Shown: piece by piece, positions 1 to 6,348 of the stretch | Numbering within the stretch: the first letter of the stretch is position 1 | Layout: each line of letters begins with the position of its first letter | DNA from: Eubacterium sp. | Lineage (GTDB): Bacteria; Bacillota; Clostridia; Oscillospirales; Acutalibacteraceae | Length of the DNA stretch: 8,773 nt | Assembly (NCBI GenBank): GCA_017543415.1 | Contig: JAFYGD010000223.1 | Span: 1-8,773, forward strand | Direction of reading: 5' to 3' | Notes under the pieces: model-generated | Told to the model about the DNA's origin: nothing | The model's input: the letters and a program-made list of their open reading frames with translations, nothing else | Databases searched by the model: none | Made by a program: the position numbers and the translations under genes

Positions 1-1255
1 CTGCAGCTTCCATTGAATTCTTATGAATATCAATCATAGCCTGGTGAAGTCTTGAATCAACCTCTTCAGCAGTCCAGCTGAGACGAGCGCTGTTCTGGCT
101 CATTTCAAGACCGGATACGCAAACGCCGCCTGCGTTAACAGCCTTTGAAGGAGCAATAATAACGCCTTCTGTTTCTCTGAACAGGTCAAACGCGTCCTCT
201 GTTGTAGGCATATTTGCAACTTCGATATAATACTTTGTACCGTTTGCAATAATCTTCTTAGCCTCTTCAAGAGTAACCTCGTTCTGGGTTGCGCAGGGCA
301 TTGCGATGTCAACCTTAACGCCCCAGGGCTTTTCTCCTGCATGGAATTCTACGCCGAACTTATCGGCATAATCCTGACAGCGGTCTCTGCCCGATGCACG
401 CATTTCAAGAAGATAGTTAATCTTTTCTTCGGTTACGATACCGTCCGGGTCATAAACATATCCGTCAGGACCGGAAATGGTAACAGCCTTTGCGCCGAGC
501 TCTGCAAGCTTTTTGCAAGCGCCCCATGCAACGTTGCCGAAGCCTGAAATAGCAACGGTTTTGCCCTTAATATCGTCATTAACGTGCTTGAGCACTTCAC
601 AGGTATAATAAACAGCGCCGAAACCCGTAGCCTCAGGACGAATAAGTGAACCGCCGTAGCTTCTGCCCTTACCTGTAAGAACGCCGTTTTCATAAGCGTC
701 TTTAATTCTCTTATACTGACCGAAGAGATAACCGATTTCTCTTCCGCCAACGCCGATATCGCCTGCGGGAACGTCAATGTCGGGACCGATATGACGCTGA
801 AGCTCTGTCATAAACGCCTGGCAGAAACGCATAATTTCGCCCTTGCTCTTGCCTCTCGGGTCAAAATCAGAGCCGCCCTTGCCGCCGCCCATGGGAAGGC
901 CGGTAAGAGAGTTTTTGAAGGTCTGCTCAAAGCCGAGGAAGAACATAATTGAACCGTTTACGCTCGGGTGGAAGCGAAGTCCGCCCTTATAAGGACCGAT
1001 AGCCGAATTAAACTGAACACGGTAACCTCTGTTAACCTGGGTTTTACCTTCATCATCAACCCATGCAACGCGGAAAGTGATGAATCTTTCAGGCTCTACC
1101 ATTCTGCCGAGAATATCCTCTTCAATATATTCGGGATGCTCTTCAACAACCTTTTCAAGAGAGCCTAAAACCTCTTTTACAGTCTGAATAAATTCAGGCT
1201 TTTCGGGGTTTCTTTTTTCTGCTGTTTCAATGACTTTTGCAATGTACTCGTTCAT
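1..1255 (-). CDS. gdhA: Glutamate dehydrogenase, C. symbiosum-like, 3' end cut by window
   Basis: Cytoplasmic enzyme that interconverts glutamate and 2-oxoglutarate plus ammonia. 418 residues are present; the family is usually about 450, so about 30 C-terminal residues lie beyond the left edge. Visible family signatures are GPYKGGLRF (residues 87-95), PMGGGKGG (121-128), DVPAGDIGVG (161-170), the Rossmann-type SGFGNVAWG (237-245) and SGLEMSQN (381-388). Lys90, Lys114, Lys126, Asp166 and Ser381 align with the known substrate and catalytic residues of the C. symbiosum enzyme. EVANMPTT (345-352) and SGPDGYVYDP (261-270) also match that NAD-linked enzyme as I recall it, so NAD preference is more likely than NADP, but this is inference. 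The start is ATG with AAGGAGT at 1265-1271, nine bases upstream. It is a single gene with its own promoter and lies downstream of clpC on the same strand, separated by a terminator. Confidence 0.96.
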   Translation of the reverse strand, partial: MNEYIAKVIETAEKRNPEKPEFIQTVKEVLGSLEKVVEEHPEYIEEDILGRMVEPERFITFRVAWVDDEGKTQVNRGYRVQFNSAIGPYKGGLRFHPSVNGSIMFFLGFEQTFKNSLTGLPMGGGKGGSDFDPRGKSKGEIMRFCQAFMTELQRHIGPDIDVPAGDIGVGGREIGYLFGQYKRIKDAYENGVLTGKGRSYGGSLIRPEATGFGAVYYTCEVLKHVNDDIKGKTVAISGFGNVAWGACKKLAELGAKAVTISGPDGYVYDPDGIVTEEKINYLLEMRASGRDRCQDYADKFGVEFHAGEKPWGVKVDIAMPCATQNEVTLEEAKKIIANGTKYYIEVANMPTTEDAFDLFRETEGVIIAPSKAVNAGGVCVSGLEMSQNSARLSWTAEEVDSRLHQAMIDIHKNSMEAA

Positions 1256-1283
1256 AGTAAAAATACTCCTTAAAAATATTTAA

Positions 1284-1297
1284 AGTGATTTTTCACT
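1284..1297 (-). repeat. Short inverted repeat in the gdhA leader
   Basis: On the minus strand AGTGA-AAAA-TCACT forms a 5-bp inverted repeat with a 4-base loop, starting within a few bases of the predicted transcription start and ending before the ribosome site. It could be an operator or a 5' stabilising hairpin. The repeat is visible; its role is a guess and chance occurrence is possible. Confidence 0.35.
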
Positions 1298-1305
1298 CAC
1301 CTTCC

Positions 1306-1334
1306 ATAATAGTATTTTTACAGTAAAAAGTCAA
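1306..1334 (-). promoter_or_regulatory. Sigma-A promoter of gdhA
   Basis: Read on the minus strand, TTGACT (1329-1334) is followed by a 17-base spacer and TATTAT (1306-1311). This is near consensus. Transcription would start near 1299 and give a leader of about 45 bases before the ATG at 1255. The promoter lies just past the terminator at 1344-1370, so gdhA is expressed independently of the clp operon. Confidence 0.8.
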
Positions 1335-1343
1335 TAGGATAGG

Positions 1344-1370
1344 AAAAATAAAAGGCAGCTTACGCTGCCT
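1344..1370 (-). terminator. Intrinsic terminator for leftward transcription
   Basis: On the minus strand AGGCAGC (1364-1370), loop GTAA (GNRA type), GCTGCCT (1353-1359) is followed at once by TTTATTTTT (1344-1352). This is a classic rho-independent terminator. It separates the clpC operon from the gdhA promoter at 1306-1334. The 18-bp hairpin is identical to the one that contains the clpC stop codon at 1648-1665, but only this copy has the T-tract. Confidence 0.8.
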
Positions 1371-1482
1371 GAGATTGTTGAAAAAAGGCATAACCACGCC
1401 TTCATTTAAAACTGCGTAATAGGGCGCTTGTTTGTAGGGGACGGTGTCCACGACGTCCAGCTACGTATCAGCTTGGATACAT

Positions 1483-1517
1483 AAAACCGCCGCAGAAATT
1501 GAATCTGCGGCGGTTTT
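1483..1517. terminator. Strong GC-rich hairpin, possible bidirectional terminator
   Basis: AAAACCGCCGCAGA (1483-1496) and TCTGCGGCGGTTTT (1504-1517) form a perfect 14-bp stem with a 7-base loop. Four T residues end the stem on either strand. The stem is very stable, but the T-tracts are short (TTTTATG on minus, TTTTGG on plus), so it may end leakage of the clpC transcript or simply be part of the structured repeat segment. Confidence 0.6.
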
Positions 1518-1523
1518 GGCGTT

Positions 1524-1582
1524 TTCCGTTTTTTGCTCGGAAGCGGTACCGACGTACAGCATACACTCGCAAAAAAACGGAA
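1524..1582. repeat. Inverted repeat inside the intergenic segment
   Basis: TTCCGTTTTTTGC (1524-1536) is complementary to GCAAAAAAACGGAA (1569-1582), apart from one extra A in the right arm. The arms enclose a 32-base loop. The repeat adds to the case that the whole 1371-1647 stretch is a folded element rather than random spacer. Confidence 0.6.
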
Positions 1583-1607
1583 TTCTGCTCATTTTTCAAA
1601 AGTCTCA

Positions 1608-1647
1608 CAGCGTGTCGAATCTATTCCTTTGGTTTTTCGACACGCTG
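1608..1647. repeat. 12-bp inverted repeat next to the clpC stop
   Basis: CAGCGTGTCGAA (1608-1619) and TTCGACACGCTG (1636-1647) are perfect complements with a 16-base loop. The repeat directly abuts the clpC stop-codon hairpin at 1648-1665. On the minus strand no T-tract follows it, so it is not an obvious terminator; it could protect the clpC mRNA 3' end or be the end of the inserted element. Confidence 0.65.
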
Positions 1648-1665
1648 AGGCAGCTTACGCTGCCT
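1648..1665 (-). repeat. Hairpin containing the clpC stop codon (second 18-bp copy)
   Basis: On the minus strand AGGCAGC-GTAA-GCTGCCT overlaps the last clpC codons: GCA GCG TAA is Ala-Ala-stop, so the stop codon lies in the loop. The sequence is an exact duplicate of 1353-1370. Here it is not followed by a T-tract but by the inverted repeat at 1608-1647. Confidence 0.7.
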
Positions 1666-4102
1666 TCTTTTGTTCATTATTGAACGTAAACTCGCCGTCC
1701 TTGAAATCAACGGTGCATTTATCGCCTGCCTTTATTTTTTCCTCAAGAATAAGCTCTGAAAGCCTATCCTCAATTTTGGACTGTATTTCCCTTCTAAGCG
1801 GTCTTGCGCCGTAGGTTTTATCAAAGCCTGCCTTTGCAAGAGCTTCAATGGCTCCGTCTGTAAATTCAATCTGAATTTCCATTTCATTAAGGCGCTTTTC
1901 AAGGGTTTTGAGCATACGCCTTGCAATCTCCTTAATATCGTCAATATTAAGCTGACTGAAAACGATTACCTCGTCAATCCTGTTAAGAAATTCGGGCTTG
2001 AAGGTACGCTTAAGGTCACCCATTACAAGTTCCTCAATATTCTTTTCCTCATTGCTTTCGCCGCCGAAGCCGAGCGCTGTTTTATCATCGGTAATCTTTG
2101 ACGCGCCTACATTGGAGGTCATAATAATTACCGCGTTTTTAAACGAAACCTGCCTGCCCTGCGAATCGGTTAAAACACCGTCCTCAAGAATCTGAAGAAG
2201 GATATTGAAAACGTCGGGGTGAGCCTTTTCAATTTCGTCAAAAAGTACTACGCTGTAAGGCTTTCTGCGGATTTTTTCGGTAAGCTGTCCGCCCTCGTCA
2301 AAGCCGACATAGCCCGGAGGCGAGCCGATAAGCTTTGATACAGTATGCTTTTCCATATACTCGCTCATATCAAGCTTGATAATTGCGTTTTCATCGCCGA
2401 ACATTGCTTCCGCAAGGGTTTTGCAAAGCTCGGTTTTACCAACGCCCGTAGGACCGAGGAAGATGAACGAGCCGATAGGTCTGTTCGGGTTTTTAAGTCC
2501 TACCCTGCCGCGGCGGATAGCCTTTGCAATAGCTGAAACCGCCCTGTCCTGACCGACAATTCTTTTATGAAGAATATCCTCCATATTGAGCAGGCGCTCG
2601 CTTTCCTCCTTTGAAAGCTCGGTTACGGGAATACCCGTCCACGAAGATACAACCGAAGCAATTTCATCGGTGGTAACGGACTTAACCTCGTGAGAGGAGG
2701 AGTTGCGCCACTTTTCCTTTTCACCGCTGAGCAAATCCTGAAGGGACTTTTGCTTATCACGGAGCTTTGCGGCGTTTTCATAATCCTGAGCGGAAATTGC
2801 GCTCTGCTTTTCCTGCTCAAGGCGTTTAATTTCATCCTCCATATCCTTAAGGTTCTGGGGAAGAGTATAAGTCCTCAGCCTTACGATTGAAGCAGCCTCG
2901 TCAATAAGGTCGATTGCCTTATCGGGAAGGTAACGGTCCGCAATATAGCGCGCGGACATTTTAACGGCGTTTTCGATTGCCTCATCAGTAATCTTTACCT
3001 TGTGGTGCGCCTCATATCTGTCACGCAGGCCCTTAAGGATTTCAACGGTTTCCTCCTCGGAGGGCTCGCCTACAAGAACGGGCTGAAAACGTCTTTCAAG
3101 CGCTGCGTCCTTTTCAATATTCTTTCTGTATTCGTCAATTGTTGTTGCGCCGATTACCTGAATCTCGCCCCTTGCAAGCGAGGGCTTAAGAATATTGGCT
3201 GCGTCTGCCGCGCCTTCTGCTGCGCCTGCGCCGATAATCGTATGAACCTCGTCAATGAAAAGGATTACATCCTTGGCATCGCGTACCTCGTCCATTGCCT
3301 TTTTAATTCTTTCCTCAAAGTCGCCGCGGTACTTTGTACCCGCAACCATTGAGGTTAAATCAAGAGCAACAATTTTCTTATCCTTAAGAATTTCGGGAAC
3401 CTCGTCCTGAACTATCTTAAGTGCAAGTCCCTCTGCGATAGCGGTTTTACCTACGCCGGGCTCGCCGATTAGGCAGGGGTTGTTTTTATTCCTTCGGCAG
3501 AGTATCTGAATAACACGCTGAATTTCTTTTTCCCTGCCGATTACGGGATCAATTTTACCCTGCTTTGCAAGCTCCGTAAGATTTTTGCCGAAGTCGTCAA
3601 GGGTGGGAGTTTTACTTTTACTCTTTTTCTTTGACTGCGGACTTCTGCGCTCATCGGTTTCTCCGCCCGAAAGCGATTCTGCTATATCCTGAATAAGCGA
3701 ATCCTCATAAACTCCGAGCTCGTTAAGGAATTTAACTGCATAGCTGTCAGTTTCCTTAAGAAGCGAAATGAGCAGGTGCTCGGTTGATACAAAGGAATTC
3801 ATCATTCCCCTTGCAATCTGGAACGAAAGCTCAATAATACGCTTTGAACGCGGGGTGAAATCCTCGGGTGAAAGCTTTGTCGGCTCGCCGACTCCGATTT
3901 GGGTTTTAATCAGTTCGTCAATCTTTTCTTCGGTTATTCCCTTTCCTTCAAGAACACCGGCTGCAACGCCCGTACCCTCTTTAAGAAGTCCGATTAATAT
4001 ATGCTCGCTGCCTACATAGTTATGGCCGTAATCCTCGGCAGCGGTAATTGCGAGGTTAAGCACCTCGTTAGCCTTTTGTGTAAACGAATTAAACCTATAC
4101 AT
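1655..4102 (-). CDS. clpC: ATP-dependent Clp protease ATPase subunit ClpC
   Basis: Cytoplasmic class I Hsp100/AAA+ unfoldase that feeds proteins to ClpP and, in Firmicutes, degrades phospho-arginine-marked proteins and CtsR with McsB. The 815 residues are normal for the family. Order: two Clp N-repeats (about 4-145); a Lys/Ser-rich linker (150-170); first AAA+ module with Walker A GEPGVGKT (213-220), pore loop GTKYRG (255-260) and Walker B VILFIDE (279-285); UVR-like middle domain (about 420-455); second module with Walker A GPTGVGKT (550-557), pore loop GYVG (597-600) and Walker B VVLFDE (618-623); a LGF ClpP-docking loop (677-679). Glu33 and Glu108 match the phospho-arginine-binding glutamates of B. 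subtilis ClpC. ATG with AAGGAGG at 4110-4116, seven bases away. It is the last gene of the ctsR operon, 49 bases after mcsB. The final KKAA-stop is encoded by a hairpin that is repeated downstream. Confidence 0.98.
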   Translation of the reverse strand: MYRFNSFTQKANEVLNLAITAAEDYGHNYVGSEHILIGLLKEGTGVAAGVLEGKGITEEKIDELIKTQIGVGEPTKLSPEDFTPRSKRIIELSFQIARGMMNSFVSTEHLLISLLKETDSYAVKFLNELGVYEDSLIQDIAESLSGGETDERRSPQSKKKSKSKTPTLDDFGKNLTELAKQGKIDPVIGREKEIQRVIQILCRRNKNNPCLIGEPGVGKTAIAEGLALKIVQDEVPEILKDKKIVALDLTSMVAGTKYRGDFEERIKKAMDEVRDAKDVILFIDEVHTIIGAGAAEGAADAANILKPSLARGEIQVIGATTIDEYRKNIEKDAALERRFQPVLVGEPSEEETVEILKGLRDRYEAHHKVKITDEAIENAVKMSARYIADRYLPDKAIDLIDEAASIVRLRTYTLPQNLKDMEDEIKRLEQEKQSAISAQDYENAAKLRDKQKSLQDLLSGEKEKWRNSSSHEVKSVTTDEIASVVSSWTGIPVTELSKEESERLLNMEDILHKRIVGQDRAVSAIAKAIRRGRVGLKNPNRPIGSFIFLGPTGVGKTELCKTLAEAMFGDENAIIKLDMSEYMEKHTVSKLIGSPPGYVGFDEGGQLTEKIRRKPYSVVLFDEIEKAHPDVFNILLQILEDGVLTDSQGRQVSFKNAVIIMTSNVGASKITDDKTALGFGGESNEEKNIEELVMGDLKRTFKPEFLNRIDEVIVFSQLNIDDIKEIARRMLKTLEKRLNEMEIQIEFTDGAIEALAKAGFDKTYGARPLRREIQSKIEDRLSELILEEKIKAGDKCTVDFKDGEFTFNNEQKKAA

Positions 4103-4122
4103 GGTAATTCCTCCTTCTGCTC

Positions 4123-4148
4123 GCGGCAGTTCAAGGAGTTACTGCCGC
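4123..4148 (-). promoter_or_regulatory. Intercistronic mcsB-clpC hairpin with anti-SD loop
   Basis: On the minus strand GCGGCAGT (4141-4148) pairs with ACTGCCGC (4123-4130), an 8-bp stem with the 10-base loop AACTCCTTGA. No T-tract follows, so it is not a terminator. The loop contains CTCCTT, the complement of AAGGAG in the clpC ribosome site six bases downstream of the stem. It could form a pseudoknot that lowers clpC translation, or serve as an RNA processing site. The structure is visible; the function is inferred. Confidence 0.55.
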
Positions 4149-4151
4149 AAA

Positions 4152-5153
4152 TTATTCAAATTTTTCCCTTACAAGCTGGGCGCGCAGTTTTGAGCAGAGC
4201 TGCTCGTTAAGCTCTGCGCCCGAGGAGGCAATTAGGCTTGCATCCTGAAGCTCATAAAGCATTTCTCCTATAGTTTTATAGTCGATATCAAGATATTTGA
4301 GACTTGCACCGAGACGCGCAAGAGAAACCGTGTTTAAAAATTCCTCAAATTCAAGCTTACGCGCTGATTTAAGTATGCCCATTGTTCGGTAAATTTTATC
4401 CTCAAAATCAATATTTTCTTTAAGCTCTTCACGGGCTGCGCGCTCCTGCTTAACAATCTGGTCACAGATTGCGTTAAGGTTATCCATAGCGCTCTTTTCG
4501 CTTATTCCGAGCGAAACCTGGTTTGAAAGCAGGTAAATGTCCCCCGCTCCGTTTTTAAACATTTCCCTTAAGGTAAGGCCGAGCTTGCCGACCATTACGC
4601 TGAGACGGTAAATTGCGTTTGAAGACGCAAGTCCGGGAAGATGAAGCGCGTACGAAGCCTTAAGCCCCGTGCCGAGATTAACGGGAGACGCCGTTAAAAA
4701 GCCGAGCTTTTCTGAAAAAGCTATTTTAAGGGTTTTAATGAATATATCGTCAATTTCGTCAGCCTTTCTGTATGCTTCATCAAGGCTCTGTCCGGGCGTA
4801 AAGGCATTAATTCTGATATGGTCCTCTTCACAGAACATAATGGATACATCCTGATTTTTTGAAAGCATAAAGGATGAGGTATCCTTATTCTTGAGAAATT
4901 CCCTGCTGATAAGCTGCTTTTCGGCGTATGAAAGCGCCTGAGCATCGCTCATATCGTAAAGGTTAAGCATATCAAAATCGCCTGCAAGGGCTGAGCTTTT
5001 AAGCGTTGCGTAAAGTTTTTTTGTTACGCTTTTTCTTATTTCGTCGCTCATTCTTGACGGGAAGGGCGAATCCGTAAGGTTTCTTGCAAGACGCACCTTT
5101 GAGAATAATACAACGTCCGAATTGTTGCCGCTGCCCTGATACCACTTACTCAT
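4152..5153 (-). CDS. mcsB: McsB, protein-arginine kinase family, with divergent active site
   Basis: McsB normally phosphorylates arginines on CtsR and other proteins, marking them for ClpCP. Identity rests on the ATP:guanido phosphotransferase signatures and on its place between mcsA and clpC: FSKVRLARN (17-25), CEEDHIRINAF (108-118), LTASPVNLGTGLKAS (153-167), HLPGL (171-175) and SNQVSLG (210-216). At 333 residues it is slightly short (usual about 350-360). Oddities against the usual motifs as I know them: SSRIRLARN becomes FSKVRLARN; the active-site Cys of TSCPTN is Ser156; GTGLRAS becomes GTGLKAS; the YGEG.EA.GN loop is shortened to FKNGAGD (199-205) without the catalytic Glu; RDxxRA near the C-terminus is CSKLRA (320-325). 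It may be a weakened or inactive kinase that keeps an adaptor role. The ATG overlaps the mcsA stop (TAATG), with GAGGAGGG at 5160-5167, so the two are translationally coupled. Confidence 0.93.
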   Translation of the reverse strand: MSKWYQGSGNNSDVVLFSKVRLARNLTDSPFPSRMSDEIRKSVTKKLYATLKSSALAGDFDMLNLYDMSDAQALSYAEKQLISREFLKNKDTSSFMLSKNQDVSIMFCEEDHIRINAFTPGQSLDEAYRKADEIDDIFIKTLKIAFSEKLGFLTASPVNLGTGLKASYALHLPGLASSNAIYRLSVMVGKLGLTLREMFKNGAGDIYLLSNQVSLGISEKSAMDNLNAICDQIVKQERAAREELKENIDFEDKIYRTMGILKSARKLEFEEFLNTVSLARLGASLKYLDIDYKTIGEMLYELQDASLIASSGAELNEQLCSKLRAQLVREKFE

Positions 5154-5665
5154 TATTTACCCTCCTCGGAAAGCTCATTGATTTTGTCTCTTAACACTGC
5201 CGCGTCCTCAAAGCGCTGCTCCTGAATTGCAAGCTTAAGGTCCTCTTTAAGCTTTTCAAGCTCTGAAGGCTCCTCCGTTTTTTCTTCAGACTCTTCGGTA
5301 TAGCTTATGCTTTTACCGATATGCTTTGTTCTGCCGTGGAGTTTTTCAATGCTCGGGGAGAGCTTTTGCTCAAACTTATCATAACAGTGAGCACATCCGA
5401 CTCTGCCGCTGTTTACAATATCGTTAAAGGTTGTTCCGCAGTAAGTACAGCGGTCAATTCCCGAAAGAGAGTTAAACGCCTTGGCTCCCGCGCCGAGAAG
5501 ATTGCCGAACAAGCTGTCCATTGAAAACGGCTCAAAGCTGAACTCCTCCATAACGCCGAGCTCCTTTGCACATTCCTCGCAAAGATGCATTTCCTCTTTC
5601 TTTCCGTTTATTATTCTTTTAATATGAGTGTTTGCTTCACGCTCATTACAATGTGTACATTTCAT
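5153..5665 (-). CDS. mcsA: McsA, zinc-finger and UVR-domain activator of McsB
   Basis: In Firmicutes McsA binds and activates McsB and helps control CtsR. The 170 residues show two pairs of CxxC motifs (Cys3/Cys6 with Cys29/Cys32, and Cys73/Cys76 with Cys91/Cys94), typical of zinc binding, then an acidic linker (about 119-135) and a C-terminal UVR motif (about 135-166) with QRFEDAAVLRDKI. I start at the ATG at 5663-5665 (MKCTHC) because AAGGAGG at 5674-5680 lies eight bases upstream. A longer reading from 5695 would overlap ctsR and add ten residues with no family match. The SD overlaps the ctsR stop codon and the stop overlaps the mcsB start, so the three genes are tightly coupled. All eight cysteines are present and nothing looks broken. 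Confidence 0.95.
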   Translation of the reverse strand: MKCTHCNEREANTHIKRIINGKKEEMHLCEECAKELGVMEEFSFEPFSMDSLFGNLLGAGAKAFNSLSGIDRCTYCGTTFNDIVNSGRVGCAHCYDKFEQKLSPSIEKLHGRTKHIGKSISYTEESEEKTEEPSELEKLKEDLKLAIQEQRFEDAAVLRDKINELSEEGK

Positions 5666-5673
5666 AGTAATTT

Positions 5674-5680
5674 CCTCCTT
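5674..5680 (-). promoter_or_regulatory. Ribosome binding site that fixes the mcsA start
   Basis: AAGGAGG on the minus strand lies eight bases before the ATG at 5665. It overlaps the ctsR stop codon TAA (5679-5681). It rules out the longer alternative start at 5695. Confidence 0.85.
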
Positions 5681-6128
5681 AGTTAATATAAGCAATTAAC
5701 ATCTGTTTTAACTGCCTTGCGCGCAGTATGTTTGCTTTTTCGCGCTCAAGCCCCGTATAATTGACGTCCTTAATTGCCGCTGTCATTATTTTTGCCGCCT
5801 TAGTATCAATTATATTCTGGTAACTCAAATTATATAAATGGGCTTTAGCCGTTCGTTCGTCAATGCTTTCACCGATTGAATTGATAAGGGCAAGAAGGGC
5901 GTTATCTTTACTTTCAGCCCTTGTTATCATAATGTATCCCCCTCCGCCGCGGTGGCTTTCAATTCTGTAGCCCGCTTCGGGAGTGAAACGCGATGTGATA
6001 ACGTAGTTAATCTGGCTTGGCACGCAGCCGATACGGTTTGCCAAATCGTTACGCTGAATCTGGACGCTTGAGGTTGAATCATCAAACATATCAAGTATCA
6101 TATCCGCAATAATATCGCTCATCTTCAT
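5679..6128 (-). CDS. ctsR: CtsR, transcriptional repressor of class III heat-shock genes
   Basis: CtsR is a dimeric winged-helix repressor of clp genes that senses heat through a glycine-rich wing and is removed by McsA/McsB and ClpCP. 149 residues, normal length. The N-terminal DNA-binding domain (about 1-72) contains RNDLANRIGCVPSQINYVIT (26-45) and the hallmark wing RFTPEAGYRIESHRGGGGYI (47-66), with Arg60 before the four glycines as in the B. subtilis thermosensor loop. The C-terminal helical domain (about 75-149) ends with the typical LRARQLKQML. It is first in the operon and has a CtsR box at its own promoter, so autoregulation is expected. The start is uncertain by two codons: ATG at 6126-6128 or 6120-6122, neither with a good SD. 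A four-codon frame (M-I-E-K-stop) overlaps the first ATG. Confidence 0.97.
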   Translation of the reverse strand: MKMSDIIADMILDMFDDSTSSVQIQRNDLANRIGCVPSQINYVITSRFTPEAGYRIESHRGGGGYIMITRAESKDNALLALINSIGESIDERTAKAHLYNLSYQNIIDTKAAKIMTAAIKDVNYTGLEREKANILRARQLKQMLIAYIN

Positions 6129-6165
6129 TTTTCAATCATCTTCTTTCGTTTTAATCTGAAAACAA

Positions 6166-6196
6166 AAAGTCAAATTCTATTTTTAACTTTGACTTT
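6166..6196. repeat. Inverted repeat AAAGTCAAA/TTTGACTTT in the ctsR leader
   Basis: AAAGTCAAA (6166-6174) and TTTGACTTT (6188-6196) are perfect 9-bp complements with a 13-base spacer. The right arm is part of the CtsR box, so the left arm is an extra CtsR-like heptamer in the opposite orientation. On the minus-strand RNA it is also a weak AU-rich hairpin followed by TTGTTTT. It could be extra operator DNA or a weak attenuator. Confidence 0.5.
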
Positions 6197-6204
6197 CTTT
6201 GCCC
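6188..6204 (-). promoter_or_regulatory. CtsR operator
   Basis: On the minus strand GGGCAAA-GAA-AGTCAAA matches the known CtsR direct-repeat consensus RGTCAAA-NAN-RGTCAAA with one mismatch, in the first heptamer. It begins about ten bases after the -10 box, overlapping or just past the transcription start, a position where CtsR would block the polymerase. Confidence 0.88.
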
Positions 6205-6213
6205 TTCGATAGT

Positions 6214-6242
6214 GTTATACCATAATGGTCAGGAAAAGTCAA
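6214..6242 (-). promoter_or_regulatory. Sigma-A promoter of the ctsR-mcsA-mcsB-clpC operon
   Basis: On the minus strand TTGACT (6237-6242), a 17-base spacer and TATAAC (6214-6219). Transcription would start near 6207, giving a leader of about 80 bases that begins at the CtsR box. No good second promoter was seen inside the operon. Confidence 0.85.
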
Positions 6243-6281
6243 TACTTTTTTGATAAAATTTTTTGACATTTTGCGCCATTA

Positions 6282-6310
6282 TTGACTTTTAATTATAAAT
6301 TAGTTAAAAT
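6282..6310 (+). promoter_or_regulatory. Sigma-A promoter of the divergent membrane-protein gene
   Basis: TTGACT (6282-6287), a 17-base spacer and TAAAAT (6305-6310). The -35 box lies 40 bases from that of the ctsR promoter, back to back in a 220-base A+T-rich intergenic region. No full CtsR box faces this promoter. Confidence 0.7.
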
Positions 6311-6348
6311 ATTCCTGCTAATTTGTGTAAGGAGATATATAAATAAAT

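Larger units (their letters stand above)
1353..1665. repeat. Structured non-coding segment flanked by 18-bp repeats; possible MITE/REP-like insertion
   Basis: The segment between clpC and gdhA is bounded by two exact copies of an 18-bp sequence (1353-1370 and 1648-1665), which is itself a hairpin with a 4-base centre. Reading inward from each copy, the adjoining bases are also related: TGTTGAAAAA on the plus strand at 1375-1384 and TGTCGAAAAA on the minus strand near 1635-1644, so the ends resemble imperfect terminal inverted repeats. The interior holds three further inverted repeats (1483-1517, 1524-1582, 1608-1647), smaller ones such as GTATC/GATAC at 1465-1480, and no credible gene. A non-autonomous dispersed element is my inference. 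Removing one 295-bp unit would place the clpC stop hairpin directly before its T-tract. Confidence 0.5.

Noticed and set aside
211..228. Glutamate dehydrogenase has EVANMP where many family members have EGANMP
   Set aside because: This first looked like a damaging Gly-to-Val change, but as I recall the C. symbiosum enzyme has the same EVANMPTT, so it is a lineage feature rather than a defect.
1431..1461. Possible regulatory RNA around GTAGGGGACGGTGTCCACG
   Set aside because: The sequence has only a 5-bp stem and resembles common intergenic repeat fragments in gut Firmicutes; no riboswitch or small RNA core could be recognised.
1444..1814. Plus-strand open frames of about 80-93 codons across the clpC-gdhA spacer
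   Set aside because: They run through several hairpins and into the 3' end of clpC on the opposite strand, lack a ribosome site, and their residues show no protein-like pattern. They are best explained as chance frames in a structured non-coding segment.
2690..3352. Several open frames on both strands inside clpC, up to 116 codons
   Set aside because: They are shadows of the strongly conserved clpC reading frame, with no ribosome sites and no recognisable protein features.
6263..6291. TTGACA at 6263-6268 as the -35 box of the plus-strand gene
   Set aside because: At a 17-base spacing it has no acceptable -10 box (CTTTTA). The TTGACT/TAAAAT pair at 6282-6310 is better.
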